From Klugiella xanthotipulae (GTDB lineage: Bacteria > Actinomycetota > Actinomycetes > Actinomycetales > Microbacteriaceae): a DNA stretch of 64,000 bases. How positions within the stretch are numbered: the stretch's first letter is position 1; the number at the start of each line of letters is the position of its first letter. This document shows, in pieces, positions 1-8,790 of the stretch. The DNA is taken from contig NZ_VFPN01000003.1 of assembly GCF_006716695.1 (NCBI RefSeq), positions 310,001 to 374,000 on the forward strand, written 5' to 3'. A program made the position numbers and the translations under genes. The notes below the pieces were generated by a model. The model worked only from the letters and a program-made list of their open reading frames with translations, did not search any database and was not told the origin of the DNA.

Positions 1-115
1 CTGACGTGACCGGGGAGCGCCATGCCCTGTTCCCTGTGAGCGTATTTACTGGCCAGGAAGTGGTGGTCACATGAGAGTATTGATGATCGGTGAATGATCA
101 AAGGAGCCACCTCGC

Positions 116-955
116 ATGATCACGTTTGACTCCGTTACTAAGTCTTTCACGGATGGTACTACCGCCGTAGAAAGCCTGAGCTTAGAGATCTCCTCCCGCA
201 CCACTACCGTCATTGTGGGGTCATCGGGCTGTGGTAAAACCACCATTTTACGGATGATCAACCGCATGGTGGATGCCACAAGTGGCACTATCCGTATTGA
301 CGACGAGGACATCTCTACCCTGAATCCCGTGGCTTTGCGTCGCCGGATCGGCTATGTTATGCAAAACTCGGGGCTGCTGCCGCACCGAACGGTGCTTGAC
401 AACGTTGCGACGGTTCCGCTTCTGAACGGCGACACCAAGAAAGTAGCCCGGCAGCGCGCACGCGAGTTGCTTGATACGGTGGGGCTGGATCAGGCGCTAG
501 CCCTCCGCTATCCAAGCCAACTCTCTGGCGGGCAGCAGCAGCGGGTGGGTGTGGCTCGGGGGTTGGCCGCCAACCCAAATATTCTCTTGATGGATGAACC
601 GTTTGGGGCTGTCGATCCCCTCGTGCGTACCGAGTTGCAGAATGAGCTTCAGCGCATCCAGCGTGATCTGGCCAAGACCATTGTGTTTGTGACACACGAT
701 ATCGAGGAAGCCTTCCAACTGGGTGATCAGGTGGTGATCCTGAGGGAGGGTGGCCACATCGCCCAGAGCGGAAGCCCCGCCGACATTATGAGTGCGCCCG
801 CCGATGACTTTGTCGCGAGTTTTATCGGAGCCGATCGAGCCAAGCGCACCCTGCATACGAGGGTCCTCAATGGACGCACGGTTGTGCTTGATGAGCACGG
901 CACTCCAGCTGGCCTGTTGAAGGAGGTGCCGTCCGGTGGAATGGATCTTCGCTAA
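116..955 (+). CDS. opuCA: Osmoprotectant (glycine betaine/choline-type) ABC transporter ATP-binding protein
   Basis: This is the ATPase subunit that powers uptake of compatible solutes through the two permeases encoded just downstream. The 279-residue product has the Walker A motif GSSGCGKT (residues 35-42), a Q-loop (Q83), the signature LSGGQ (136-140), Walker B ILLMDEP (156-162) and the switch histidine in VTHD (H194). The start is an ATG after a good AAAGGAG site. The tail after about residue 225 is short and shows no clear CBS pair, unlike full-length ProV/OpuCA. It overlaps the next gene by 20 nt. Family assignment rests mainly on the OpuC-type binding protein in the same operon. The exact solute is not visible. 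Confidence 0.9.
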   Translation: MITFDSVTKSFTDGTTAVESLSLEISSRTTTVIVGSSGCGKTTILRMINRMVDATSGTIRIDDEDISTLNPVALRRRIGYVMQNSGLLPHRTVLDNVATVPLLNGDTKKVARQRARELLDTVGLDQALALRYPSQLSGGQQQRVGVARGLAANPNILLMDEPFGAVDPLVRTELQNELQRIQRDLAKTIVFVTHDIEEAFQLGDQVVILREGGHIAQSGSPADIMSAPADDFVASFIGADRAKRTLHTRVLNGRTVVLDEHGTPAGLLKEVPSGGMDLR

Positions 956-1577
956 CGCCGAGAACATTTGGCGGCTCACCCGTGATCATTTTGCGCTCAG
1001 CCTCCCCCCGATTGTGCTGGGGCTCGTGTTCTCGTTACCCCTCGGCTGGCTCGCTCACCGATACCGTTGGTCGCGCGGGGCGCTGTTGACAGTCAGCGGG
1101 CTACTCTATACGATCCCTTCGCTGCCCCTTTTCGTTATCCTCCCGGTCCTGATCGGCACCAAGATTCTTGACCCGATCAACGTCGTGATTGCGCTCACCC
1201 TGTACGCGGTTGCCTTACTTCTGCGCACAGTGACAGAGGCATTTGATTCCGTGTCCCCTGAGGTGCGGCAATCTTCGCTGGCCGTCGGATTCTCGCCATT
1301 GCAACGGGTCACTCGTGTGGAGTTGCCCCTCGCCCTCCCGATTGTGGTTGCGGGTTTGCGTGTGGTTTCGGCCAGCACCGTGAGTCTCGTGAGCGTTGGA
1401 TCGTTGATCGGGGTCTCAAGCCTCGGTGACCTCTTTACGAGCGGGTTTCAGCGCGATTTTCCCACTGAGATCATGGTGGGCATCGGAGGCACGATCCTCA
1501 TCGCTGGCCTCCTTGATCTGCTCATCGTCCTGGGCGGTCGCTGGTGTACTCCCTGGATGCGGCCGGCTCGCTCATGA
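936..1577 (+). CDS. opuCB: Osmoprotectant ABC transporter permease 1
   Basis: This is an inner-membrane permease of the ProW/OpuCB type, forming the translocation path with the second permease. It is 213 residues long with about five hydrophobic segments. The EAA-loop-like region near residues 105-135 (SSLAVGFSPLQRVTRVELP) contacts the ATPase. The GTG start at 936 lies inside the ATPase gene and is preceded by a strong AAGGAGGTG at 920-928, so the 20-nt overlap looks genuine and implies translational coupling. Confidence 0.9.
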   Translation: MEWIFANAENIWRLTRDHFALSLPPIVLGLVFSLPLGWLAHRYRWSRGALLTVSGLLYTIPSLPLFVILPVLIGTKILDPINVVIALTLYAVALLLRTVTEAFDSVSPEVRQSSLAVGFSPLQRVTRVELPLALPIVVAGLRVVSASTVSLVSVGSLIGVSSLGDLFTSGFQRDFPTEIMVGIGGTILIAGLLDLLIVLGGRWCTPWMRPARS

Positions 1578-2272
1578 ACTATCTCTGGGACTCTATCCTC
1601 TGGATCTTCACCCCGGCACACCTGAGCGGACCCACCGGTGTCTGGGCTCGCCTGGGGGAGCATCTTTTCTATTCGGGTCTCAGCGTGCTGTGTGCGGCTG
1701 TCATTGCGACCCCGCTCGGCCTTTTTATCGGCCACACGGGCAGAGGTCGGGCGCTTGTCATCTGGCTCACCGGGGCGCTTCGTGCTCTTCCTACCCTGGG
1801 CTTGGTGACCCTCCTGGCTTTGCTTTTGGGCCTGGGCCTACTCGCGCCTCTCCTCGCCCTCACCGTGTTAGCGATTCCGCCGCTCCTCGCCGGTGCCTAT
1901 GCGGGGGTGGAGTCGGTAGACCCTGCTGCGAGCGGGGCCGCACGCGCCGTCGGGATGACAGAGTGGCAGATTCTCACCAGGGTTGAGGTCCCACTTGCCT
2001 TACCCCTGTTGGTGGGTGGATTCCGATCAGCATTTCTCCAGGTGGTGGCCACCGCAACCGTTGCTGCTTTTGTGCCGCTCGGCGGCCTAGGACGTTTTAT
2101 CTTTGATGGATTACCGGTGCGGGACTATCCACAAATGCTTGCCGGTGCAATCCTAGTGATTGTGTTGGCTCTCGTGAGTGACGCCGTTTTTGCCCTGATC
2201 CAGCGGATTGTGACCCCCCGCGGTGTTAGAGTCGCTCGATCAGGGCAGGATCACGCCGAAATCCTCCGTTAA
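1574..2272 (+). CDS. opuCD: Osmoprotectant ABC transporter permease 2
   Basis: This is the second membrane subunit of the OpuC-type transporter. It is hydrophobic throughout and has an EAA-loop signature (AARAVGMTEWQILTRVEVP). I chose the ATG at 1574 because it overlaps the previous stop codon as ATGA. A GTG at 1544 would add ten residues and is the alternative. Two different permeases, one ATPase and one binding protein is the usual OpuC composition. Neither candidate start has a strong ribosome site, as is common for coupled genes. Confidence 0.87.
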   Translation: MNYLWDSILWIFTPAHLSGPTGVWARLGEHLFYSGLSVLCAAVIATPLGLFIGHTGRGRALVIWLTGALRALPTLGLVTLLALLLGLGLLAPLLALTVLAIPPLLAGAYAGVESVDPAASGAARAVGMTEWQILTRVEVPLALPLLVGGFRSAFLQVVATATVAAFVPLGGLGRFIFDGLPVRDYPQMLAGAILVIVLALVSDAVFALIQRIVTPRGVRVARSGQDHAEILR

Positions 2273-2309
2273 TTTACGTACCCCCACCTACCCGAGAAAA
2301 GGAATACTC

Positions 2310-3266
2310 ATGTTTGTATCATCATCACCAGTGGGGCGATTTCGATTCCCTGCCGCCGTGGCTCTGACCGCAGGAGTCCTTCTATCTGTGAGCGCATGCG
2401 GGTCGATCGATCCACTCGCGTCAGGCGGCTCGTCTGACGCTCCCTCCGACACGATCGTGGTGGGTTCGGCCGGTTTTGCCGAATCCGAGATCATCGCCGA
2501 GATCTACGCGCAGGCCCTTGAAGCTCAGGGCGTTACGGTGTCAAAGCAGCTGAACATTGGTCAACGGGATGTCTATTTAGCCGCTCTTCAGGATGGCTCA
2601 ATCGACCTGATCCCCGAGTACAGCGGTAACCTCTTGCAGTACTACGCCGCCGACAGCACAGCACGGTCAAGTGATGAGGTTTTTGACGCCCTCAGCTCCG
2701 CGCTGCCGGACGGATTTCGTGTGCTTGAGCGCGCCGCAGCCGAAGATAAGGACTCCTACAACGTCACGGCCGAGTTTGCTGAAAAGCACACTCTCAACAC
2801 GCTGTCTGACCTGGCAAACCTTGACGAGACGTTTGTTGTGGCGGGAAACCCCGAGCTGGCCGAGCGTCCTTACGGTCCCCGAGGCTTGACCGATGTCTAC
2901 GGGGTGAAGGCCAATCTGATGACCTTCTCGCCGATCAACGACAGCGGTGGGCCACTCACTGTTTCAGCGCTTATTGACGGTACTGTGCAGGTGGCCGACA
3001 TCTTCAGCACGACGCCGGCAATCGCGGAAAATAAATTTGTAACCCTGGCTGATCCAAAAAACTTGATCCTGCCGCAGAACGTCTTGCCCCTCATCAATTC
3101 AGACAGCGCGTCAGATCTTGTGGTCAAGACTCTCAACAATGTGTCGGCACAGCTCACTACCGAGGACCTTATCGACCTGAACGCGCGCAACCAGGGCGAT
3201 GAGAAGGCGGCGCCTGCCGCTCTTGCCCAGGACTGGCTGACGGAGAAGGGGCTTTTGTCGAGCTGA
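2310..3266 (+). CDS. opuCC: Osmoprotectant ABC transporter substrate-binding lipoprotein
   Basis: This is the extracellular solute receptor of the transporter. The 318-residue product begins with a lipoprotein signal peptide whose lipobox is LSVSAC, so Cys30 would be lipid-modified. The mature part opens with TIVVGSAGFAESEI and contains LIPEYSGNLLQYY, both typical of the OpuAC/quaternary-amine receptor fold. The ATG at 2310 follows GAGAAAAGGAA. The open frame extends upstream to 2223, but that extension has neither a ribosome site nor a signal peptide. It closes the operon. I see no clear terminator in the 131 nt before azlC. Confidence 0.9.
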   Translation: MFVSSSPVGRFRFPAAVALTAGVLLSVSACGSIDPLASGGSSDAPSDTIVVGSAGFAESEIIAEIYAQALEAQGVTVSKQLNIGQRDVYLAALQDGSIDLIPEYSGNLLQYYAADSTARSSDEVFDALSSALPDGFRVLERAAAEDKDSYNVTAEFAEKHTLNTLSDLANLDETFVVAGNPELAERPYGPRGLTDVYGVKANLMTFSPINDSGGPLTVSALIDGTVQVADIFSTTPAIAENKFVTLADPKNLILPQNVLPLINSDSASDLVVKTLNNVSAQLTTEDLIDLNARNQGDEKAAPAALAQDWLTEKGLLSS

Positions 3267-3397
3267 TCGCATGCCGGGCCACGACTACAGTCGCTGGTTC
3301 CCGCATGCGTACGGATGCTCGGGTCTCATCCGCTATGGTTGATCGGTGCGTCGCAGAGATCTCGTACGCCGTTCCTCTCTCAAGGAGTCGTGATGCC

Positions 3398-4126
3398 GTG
3401 ACCGCGGAGGCCCCCACCGCCGAGGACGTTTCTGCCCGCGCTCGCGTGGCCCGGATGGCCATTGCCGTTTCGCTCGCAACGGCCGCCTACGGAATCTCCT
3501 ACGGCGCTCTCGCAGTTTCTGCAGGCCTCACGATCTGGCAGACCTCTCTCCTCAGCCTGCTGATGTTTACCGGAGGGTCCCAGTTTGCCCTCGTGGGCGT
3601 CATCGCCACGGGCGGGGTGGACGCCGCTGCAGGTGCAATTGGTAGTTCTGTCCTCCTGGGCACACGCAATGCCTTCTACGCCATCCAGTTGGGTCCCGTT
3701 TTGGGGCTGACAGGTTTTCGTCGGCTCTGGGCCGGATGGTTGACAATTGATGAGAGTTCGGCTGTGGCGCTATCACAAGACGCGCCGACCCTCCAGCGTC
3801 GTGGGTTCTGGCTGACCGGACTGGGGGTATTTGTGGGCTGGAATATCACGACTGTGATCGGAGCTTTGATTGGGAACTCACTCGGTGACACGCGTGTCTT
3901 CGGTCTGGATGCGGTTGCTGCCGCCGCGTTTCTGGGCTTACTCTGGCCACGCTTGAGGAACAGACAGGTTATCGCTGCGGCGGCGGCAGCAGCAGTTATC
4001 GCTGCGGCGCTCACCCCTGTACTGTCGCCGGGTCTCCCGGTGCTCGCCGCGGGCAGCGTTGCCCTCATCCTGGGTGCGGTCAACGTCCTGGACCCTACAC
4101 GGCACACGGGGAGAGGTTCGGCGTGA
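3398..4126 (+). CDS. azlC: AzlC family branched-chain amino acid export permease subunit
   Basis: This is the large subunit of an AzlCD-type exporter, a family known for branched-chain amino acid export. The 242-residue product has the conserved start YGISYGALAVSAGL, the MFTGGSQFALVG motif and an LGTRNAFYAI segment, with about six to seven membrane helices. The GTG at 3398 is preceded by AAGGAG at 3382-3387. The open frame reaches back to 3305, but the extra residues are not family-like. Its stop overlaps the azlD start by 4 nt. Confidence 0.87.
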   Translation: MTAEAPTAEDVSARARVARMAIAVSLATAAYGISYGALAVSAGLTIWQTSLLSLLMFTGGSQFALVGVIATGGVDAAAGAIGSSVLLGTRNAFYAIQLGPVLGLTGFRRLWAGWLTIDESSAVALSQDAPTLQRRGFWLTGLGVFVGWNITTVIGALIGNSLGDTRVFGLDAVAAAAFLGLLWPRLRNRQVIAAAAAAAVIAAALTPVLSPGLPVLAAGSVALILGAVNVLDPTRHTGRGSA

Positions 4127-4437
4127 CTCTCTGGCATATCGTCTTGATCGCTTCAGCGCTCTGCCTGACGCTGAAGGTGGCTGGGTACTACGTTCCAGCG
4201 TCGGTTGTGGAGTCACCGGGTATCGCCCGGTCGGCCAATACACTCACGGTAGGGCTGCTTGCAGCGCTTGTCGCCGTGCAGACGTTGGCGGTGGGGCAGA
4301 ACCTCACTCTTGATGCTCGGTTTCCGGCGCTGCTACTGGCTGGGACGCTCTACGCGCTGAGGGTTCCTTTTATTGTGGTGGTGATTGCAGCGGGTGCCCT
4401 GGCGGCAGGCGGGCGAGCTCTCCTCGGGTGGGCTTAG
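4123..4437 (+). CDS. azlD: AzlD family small membrane subunit of the amino acid exporter
   Basis: This is the small partner of AzlC. The 104 residues form about four hydrophobic helices, including the typical LKVAGYYVP stretch and a C-terminal LRVPFIVVVIAAG segment. The GTG start overlaps the azlC stop as GTGA, showing coupling. Size and position match known azlCD pairs. The substrate cannot be deduced from sequence. Confidence 0.87.
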   Translation: MTLWHIVLIASALCLTLKVAGYYVPASVVESPGIARSANTLTVGLLAALVAVQTLAVGQNLTLDARFPALLLAGTLYALRVPFIVVVIAAGALAAGGRALLGWA

Positions 4438-4465
4438 CCTCTTCCGTACCCGTGCGCTGCACACA

Positions 4466-4486
4466 GGGTGGTGCCGCGCACCACCC
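4466..4486. terminator. Hairpin between convergent azlD and dps
   Basis: GGGTGGTGC and GCACCACCC form a 9-bp perfect stem with a CGC loop. A second, overlapping pairing (GGTGCCGCG at 4469-4477 with CGCGGCACC at 4498-4506) is also possible. It lies between converging genes and has no long T tract, so terminator function is an inference. Confidence 0.45.
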
Positions 4487-4527
4487 GAGGGGTGAGACGC
4501 GGCACCGGGTTGTGCCTGGAGCGATCG

Positions 4528-5016
4528 TTACTCGCTGATGTGGGAAAACAGGAACCAGCGGTCTTTGTCGAGTCCCTGCGCAATGGCGATGGCGATATCT
4601 TGGCTAACGAGGTCAATGTCGTCTAGTTCAGCAACGGCCGTGTTCGTGGCGGCGATGGCTGCGTCCATTTGCGCAATAAACTCACGGATAATGACGGGGG
4701 ACTGCTGGAAGCCTTCGCTGAGGGTTCCAGTGGTGGTCTGAGCGGCCACCGTGGCGAGGCGGGCATCAACAGGGAGCCCCAGAGCAATGATGCGCTCGGC
4801 TGCCAGGTCAGCAAAACCTTGAGCGTTCGTCACGATAGTGTCAAGGAGCTCGTGAACACCCACAAAGTTTGCTCCGCGTACGTGCCAGTGTGCCTGCTTG
4901 CCGTTGATGGCGAGGGCCTGAAGATCAACGACGACGGGGCCGAGAAACTGGGCTACGCCGGCAGCAACATCGGGGTTAGTTACGGCGGAAGTTGTGGCGG
5001 GCTTGATTGTCGTCAT
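4528..5016 (-). CDS. dps: Dps family DNA-protection/ferritin-like protein
   Basis: This is a mini-ferritin that oxidises and stores iron and protects DNA during oxidative or starvation stress, normally as a dodecamer. The 162-residue product carries the Dps signature HWHVRGANFVGVHELLD. The inter-subunit ferroxidase ligands appear intact: H43, H55, D59, D70 and E74 match the family spacing. The ATG at 5016 has an AAGGAC ribosome site. The frame extends upstream to 5103 without a ribosome site. It is transcribed away from the carbonic-anhydrase-like gene, with a palindrome in the shared upstream region. Confidence 0.93.
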   Translation of the reverse strand: MTTIKPATTSAVTNPDVAAGVAQFLGPVVVDLQALAINGKQAHWHVRGANFVGVHELLDTIVTNAQGFADLAAERIIALGLPVDARLATVAAQTTTGTLSEGFQQSPVIIREFIAQMDAAIAATNTAVAELDDIDLVSQDIAIAIAQGLDKDRWFLFSHISE

Positions 5017-5041
5017 GGTTTTGCTGTCCTTTTCGTCGATA

Positions 5042-5053
5042 GTTGTGTACAAC
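5042..5053. promoter_or_regulatory. Palindrome upstream of dps
   Basis: GTTGTGTACAAC is an inverted repeat with GTTGT/ACAAC arms and a two-base centre. It starts 26 nt upstream of the dps start codon, within the dps leader or promoter. It may be an operator for a stress or iron regulator, but no specific regulator can be named. Confidence 0.35.
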
Positions 5054-5168
5054 GCTACCGGGCTGAGCATATTCTGCAAGCAAGTTGAGGCTCCTCCGAG
5101 CACGCCGCGGCTAAGTCCCCAGCCCCTAGGATGGGCTTACATACCTCATCGACGAGCGGAGATCCCCT

Positions 5169-5735
5169 GTGGCTGCTGACAGTGACGCCCGAATTATTGA
5201 CCTGGGTGACGGAGCTTGCCCCCGCATCCACGACTCCGCTTGGGTAGCCCCTGGTGCTGTTGTTGTCGGCCGAGTCATCCTGGAAGCCGGGTCGAGTATC
5301 TGGTATAACGCCACTCTTCGGGCTGAGCGGGAGGACATCCGCATTGGCGCGGGGAGCAACGTGCAGGATGGCGTAGCGATGCACGTAGACTCGGGCTTTC
5401 CTCTCTCGATGGGTCGCAATGTCTCGGTGGGGCACAACGCGGTTGTGCACGGGGCCACGGTCGAGGACGGGGCCCTCATCGGAATGAATGCGACCGTTCT
5501 CAACGGCGCAGTGATCGGTGCGGGCTCACTCATCGCCGCCGGGGCACTCGTGCTGGCAGGTACGGTTGTGCCGCCCGGATCGCTTGTAGCCGGCGTCCCG
5601 GGCAAGGTGCGCCGAGAGCTCACCGCCGAGGAACGGGAAGGACTCCGGGAGAATGCCGCCGGGTACCTGGTGCATACCGAAGAACACCGGAACAGACCTG
5701 TTGCCCCATCGGCAGCAGGCTCCGGACTGGAGTAG
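5169..5735 (+). CDS. Gamma-carbonic anhydrase-like hexapeptide-repeat protein
   Basis: This is a left-handed beta-helix protein of the gamma class carbonic anhydrase/YrdA type. The 188 residues show repeated hexapeptides ([LIV]-G-x4) from about residue 20 to 150. The three candidate metal-binding histidines are in GVAMHVD and VGHNAVVH. Homologues bind zinc or iron, but many have weak or unknown hydratase activity, so the reaction is uncertain. The GTG start follows CGGAGA at 5156-5161, and a TAGGAT -10-like hexamer lies at 5127-5132. The C-terminal 20 residues after the helix are probably disordered. Confidence 0.85.
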   Translation: MAADSDARIIDLGDGACPRIHDSAWVAPGAVVVGRVILEAGSSIWYNATLRAEREDIRIGAGSNVQDGVAMHVDSGFPLSMGRNVSVGHNAVVHGATVEDGALIGMNATVLNGAVIGAGSLIAAGALVLAGTVVPPGSLVAGVPGKVRRELTAEEREGLRENAAGYLVHTEEHRNRPVAPSAAGSGLE

Positions 5736-6129
5736 TGATCGCCCGCGGTCAATAGGGATCGTTCGCGGCCGCTCGCGCCCAACGACGCTACTCAGGCTGC
5801 TTCGCGTATCCCTCTGCCTTGTCGTCGCGCGTCGGGGTGAAATGCACGACGACACAGGTGCGCGCGCTAACCGTTCCATCTGAAAATGAGCGATCCGATG
5901 ATGCGCCCATTGACCAGTTCAGGCCGGTTGATAGGAGTCGTGTCATTGTGACACCGGCCCTTTGCCAGTTCTACATCGAACAAGCCTTCTCCAGAGGGGT
6001 AGATGTGGTGAGAGTGGCTCTCGCTCGGTACTACTCCCAATCCTCTCAGGACCAGGATTGGCGGCATCATATCGTTCGATTGTGGTCGCAGCGCAGAGGC
6101 ACAGATAGTGACACATCAAGGGTTGTACG
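5736..6129. other. Gene-poor interval between the carbonic-anhydrase-like gene and tRNA-Gly
   Basis: I see no credible gene here. A plus-strand frame from 5819 to 6178 runs into the antisense of the tRNA and has no ribosome site or family resemblance. No strong hairpin is apparent. Confidence 0.6.
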
Positions 6130-6203
6130 TGGAGGGGATGACGGGAATCGAACCCGCGTAATCAGTTTGGAAGACTGAGGCTTTACCATTAAGCTACATC
6201 CCC
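6130..6203 (-). tRNA. tRNA-Gly (anticodon TCC)
   Basis: Read on the minus strand, the acceptor stem GGGGATG pairs perfectly with CATCCCC. The anticodon loop is CTTCCAA within the TCAGT/ACTGA stem, giving anticodon TCC. The T arm contains GGTTCGATTCC. The discriminator base is T and CCA is encoded at 6130-6132. Confidence 0.95.
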
Positions 6204-6446
6204 GCTTGCCGCGCTCAGTAAAACCGCAGCGAGACGAAAGTCTATGACAAAAGCACTCTCGGTGCAAAATCCGGGCTCTGGGGCCCTGTCACCGGGGACG
6301 AGCAATTACCAACTTTTCGGGCTTGGAGCAAGAAATGTCGTTTCTGTCCGTCTCGGCCCGTAAACTCCGTTAGACTTGCGAAGGCCATTCGGGCGAACCG
6401 ATCTTAGTGTTGGATTTTCCGTGTGGGTCCGGATTGTATAGCGATC

Positions 6447-6520
6447 CGGGGCGTAGCTCAGCTTGGTAGAGCGCCCGCTTTGGGAGCGGGAGGTCGCAGG
6501 TTCGAATCCTGTCGCCCCGA
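6447..6520 (+). tRNA. tRNA-Pro (anticodon TGG)
   Basis: The acceptor stem CGGGGCG (6447-6453) pairs with CGCCCCG (6513-6519), and the discriminator is A. The anticodon arm CCCGC-TTTGGGA-GCGGG gives anticodon TGG. The T loop TTCGAAT is intact. CCA is not encoded. A TAGACT hexamer at 6371-6376 is a plausible -10 for this gene. Confidence 0.95.
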
Positions 6521-6580
6521 CACGAGTCTGTAGTCGCGTCGTTCAGGACGCGAATGTCATCAACCAAGGAAGAACATAAA

Positions 6581-7987
6581 GTGCCTACTACTACCGTTGA
6601 GAAGCTGAACCCCACCCGCGTCAAGCTGCTGGTGGCGGTTACCGGAGATGACCTTCAGCCCCACATCGCCAAGGCATACCAGACGATTTCTGAGCAGATC
6701 AGTATCCCCGGTTTTCGCAAGGGCAAGGTTCCTGCTGCCATTATTGACCAGCGCGTGGGTAAAGGTGCCGTCGTGGAGCAGGCGGTGAATGATTCACTTG
6801 ATGAGTTCTACCGAATTGCCCTCGACGGTGCTGATGTTCGCCCCATGGGGCGTCCCTCGGCCGACGTTGTCGAGTGGCTGGATGTTAAAGATCTCTCGGG
6901 AACTCTGACGCTTTCCTTCGAGGTTGAGGTTCGCCCCGAGTTCACCATCCCCGAATACGCCGGACTCGAACTCACCGTTGACGACGCAGTGATTGACGAG
7001 GATGCCGTGCAGGCCGAACTTGACGAGTTGCGCTCACGCTTCGGCACTCTCGTCACGGTGGAGCGTCCCGCTACGACGGGCGATTTTGTTCAGCTTGACC
7101 TGGTCGCCAAGATCGGCGATGACGAGGTTGACTCCGCAACGGGTATTTCTTACGAGCTGGGTTCGGGTGAATTGATCGTTGGAATCGATGAGGCGGTTGA
7201 TTCACTCACCGCGGGTGAGAGCACCACGTTCTCCTCTACCCTTCTGGGCGGGGAACACGAGGGGGAGGATGCTGAGATTACGGTATCCGTCACCGCAGTC
7301 AAAGAACGTGAGCTTCCGCCGGCTGATGACGACTTCGCGCAGATCGCCAGCGAGTTTGACACGATCGAAGAGCTCAAGAAGAGCCTGGAGGAGCAGGTGT
7401 CTCAGCAGTCTGTCTTCACGCAGGGTCGTCAGGCACGCGATGCTTTTGTTGACCTCCTGCTCGAGAAGGCAGATATCCCCGTTTCTGCCGAAATTGTTGA
7501 GGATGAGGTACACCGTCACCTGGAAGGCGAGAACAGGCTTGAGGATGACGATCACCGCGCTGAGGTGACTGAGTCCAGCCAGAAGGCGCTCCGCACCCAG
7601 CTGCTTCTTGACGCGATTGTGGAGCAAGAAAGCATCCAAGCCACCCAGAGTGAACTCACGCAGTACATCATCTCTTCGGCTTCCCAGTACGGTATGGAGC
7701 CCGGGCAGTTCATCCAGGCGCTTGAGCAGAACAATCAGATCCCCGTGATTGTTGGCGAGGTTGCCCGTAACAAAGCTCTCGCAATTGCTCTGGGCAAGGC
7801 TGTTGTGAAGGACGCCTCGGGCAACCTCATCGACCTGTCCGAGTTCACGGCCGTTGACCACAGCAACGAGGAGGGGGCCGAGACCGAAGAGATCGTCGAG
7901 GACGCACCTGCTGCCGAGGATATCGTTGCAGATGAGGCTGCCCCCGCGAAAGCTCAGAAGAAGGCAGCTGCGAGCAAGAAGAAGTAA
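6581..7987 (+). CDS. tig: Trigger factor (ribosome-associated chaperone, peptidyl-prolyl isomerase)
   Basis: This is the chaperone that binds the ribosome near the exit tunnel and folds nascent chains. The 468-residue product has an N-terminal ribosome-binding domain with the signature GFRKGKVP (about residues 45-52), a central FKBP-type domain (about 155-240) with [13 protein letters not shown], and a C-terminal helical arm. The tail from about residue 430 is acidic, then Ala/Lys-rich, as in other actinobacteria. I chose GTG 6581 because AAGGAAG at 6566-6572 is correctly spaced. An in-frame ATG at 6554 lacks such a site. It sits upstream of the clpP-clpX cluster, the usual neighbourhood. Confidence 0.96.
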   Translation: MPTTTVEKLNPTRVKLLVAVTGDDLQPHIAKAYQTISEQISIPGFRKGKVPAAIIDQRVGKGAVVEQAVNDSLDEFYRIALDGADVRPMGRPSADVVEWLDVKDLSGTLTLSFEVEVRPEFTIPEYAGLELTVDDAVIDEDAVQAELDELRSRFGTLVTVERPATTGDFVQLDLVAKIGDDEVDSATGISYELGSGELIVGIDEAVDSLTAGESTTFSSTLLGGEHEGEDAEITVSVTAVKERELPPADDDFAQIASEFDTIEELKKSLEEQVSQQSVFTQGRQARDAFVDLLLEKADIPVSAEIVEDEVHRHLEGENRLEDDDHRAEVTESSQKALRTQLLLDAIVEQESIQATQSELTQYIISSASQYGMEPGQFIQALEQNNQIPVIVGEVARNKALAIALGKAVVKDASGNLIDLSEFTAVDHSNEEGAETEEIVEDAPAAEDIVADEAAPAKAQKKAAASKKK

Positions 7988-8016
7988 TCCGCTCCGGGCT
8001 ATTTTTGAGTGCCACC

Positions 8017-8060
8017 CGTGTGGGGGTGCGTTTCGCGTCAGCGACTCGCACCCCCACACG
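8017..8060 (+). terminator. Rho-independent terminator after tig
   Basis: A perfect 14-bp stem (8017-8030 with 8047-8060, CGTGTGGGGGTGCG and its complement) with a 16-nt loop is followed by TTTAT. It starts 30 nt after the tig stop codon and separates tig from clpP1. Confidence 0.85.
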
Positions 8061-8097
8061 TTTATGCGCAACCCGGGTGACACGGGGTTTGCCCTGA

Positions 8098-8116
8098 GCG
8101 AACTAGCCAGATTCGC
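8098..8116. promoter_or_regulatory. Inverted repeat in the clpP1 promoter region (possible ClgR-type operator)
   Basis: GCGAA-N9-TTCGC lies about 55 nt upstream of the clpP1 start. A TAGATT -10-like hexamer follows at 8131-8136. In actinobacteria the clpP operon is activated by ClgR from GCG/CGC-containing inverted repeats, so this is a reasonable candidate, but no regulator gene is in the window. Confidence 0.35.
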
Positions 8117-8169
8117 GGCGTTGAACCCTATAGATTCTTCTCAAGCCCACAACCGAAATGGAGCCCTCT

Positions 8170-8763
8170 ATGAGCGAAATAACACTGCCTAACAGTGTGT
8201 TCGAACGACTGCTGAAAGACCGCATTATCTGGCTCGGCTCCGAGGTGCGCGATGAAAACGCCAACGAGATTTGTGCCAAGATCCTATTGCTGGCAGCGGA
8301 AGACCCCAAGGCAGATATTTACCTGTACGTGAACTCGCCCGGTGGCTCGATCACGGCAGGCATGGCTATCTATGACACCATGCAGTTTGTGCCGAACGAT
8401 ATCGTGACGGTGGGTATCGGAATGGCTGCCTCAATGGGCCAATTCTTGCTCACTGCCGGGACCAAGGGCAAACGGTATATCACCCCGAACGCGCGCGTGC
8501 TTCTGCACCAGCCGCACGGTGGCTTTGGTGGAACAGCCAGCGACATTCAGACTCAGGCTCAGCTCATCGTCTCAATGAAAAACCGCCTGGCCGAGATTAC
8601 AGCGTCGCAAACGGGGAAAAGTGTTGAACAGATCAACGAGGACGGTGACCGTGACCGCTGGTTTACTGCGCAGGAAGCCCTCGCCTACGGTTTTGTTGAC
8701 TTCATCCGCGAGTCGGCTACCGATGTGGTTGGCGGCGGCGGAACCGTCCAGGACGAGAACTAA
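8170..8763 (+). CDS. clpP1: ATP-dependent Clp protease proteolytic subunit 1
   Basis: This is one of two ClpP subunits that in actinobacteria assemble into a mixed ClpP1P2 barrel, fed by ClpX or ClpC. The 197-residue product keeps the catalytic triad: Ser88 in GMAASMGQ, His113 in LLHQPHGG and Asp162 in DRDRW. I prefer ATG 8170 because TGGAG at 8159-8163 is well placed. ATG 8158 would add four residues. Only 27 nt separate it from the chosen clpP2 start, so the two are co-transcribed. Confidence 0.96.
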   Translation: MSEITLPNSVFERLLKDRIIWLGSEVRDENANEICAKILLLAAEDPKADIYLYVNSPGGSITAGMAIYDTMQFVPNDIVTVGIGMAASMGQFLLTAGTKGKRYITPNARVLLHQPHGGFGGTASDIQTQAQLIVSMKNRLAEITASQTGKSVEQINEDGDRDRWFTAQEALAYGFVDFIRESATDVVGGGGTVQDEN

Positions 8764-8790
8764 ATGTCGCGAGAGATAAGGAACAAGCAG

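Noticed and set aside
5819-6178. Plus-strand 119-codon frame before tRNA-Gly
   Set aside because: Its C-terminus is the antisense translation of the tRNA (a well-known artefact), and it has no ribosome site or family resemblance.
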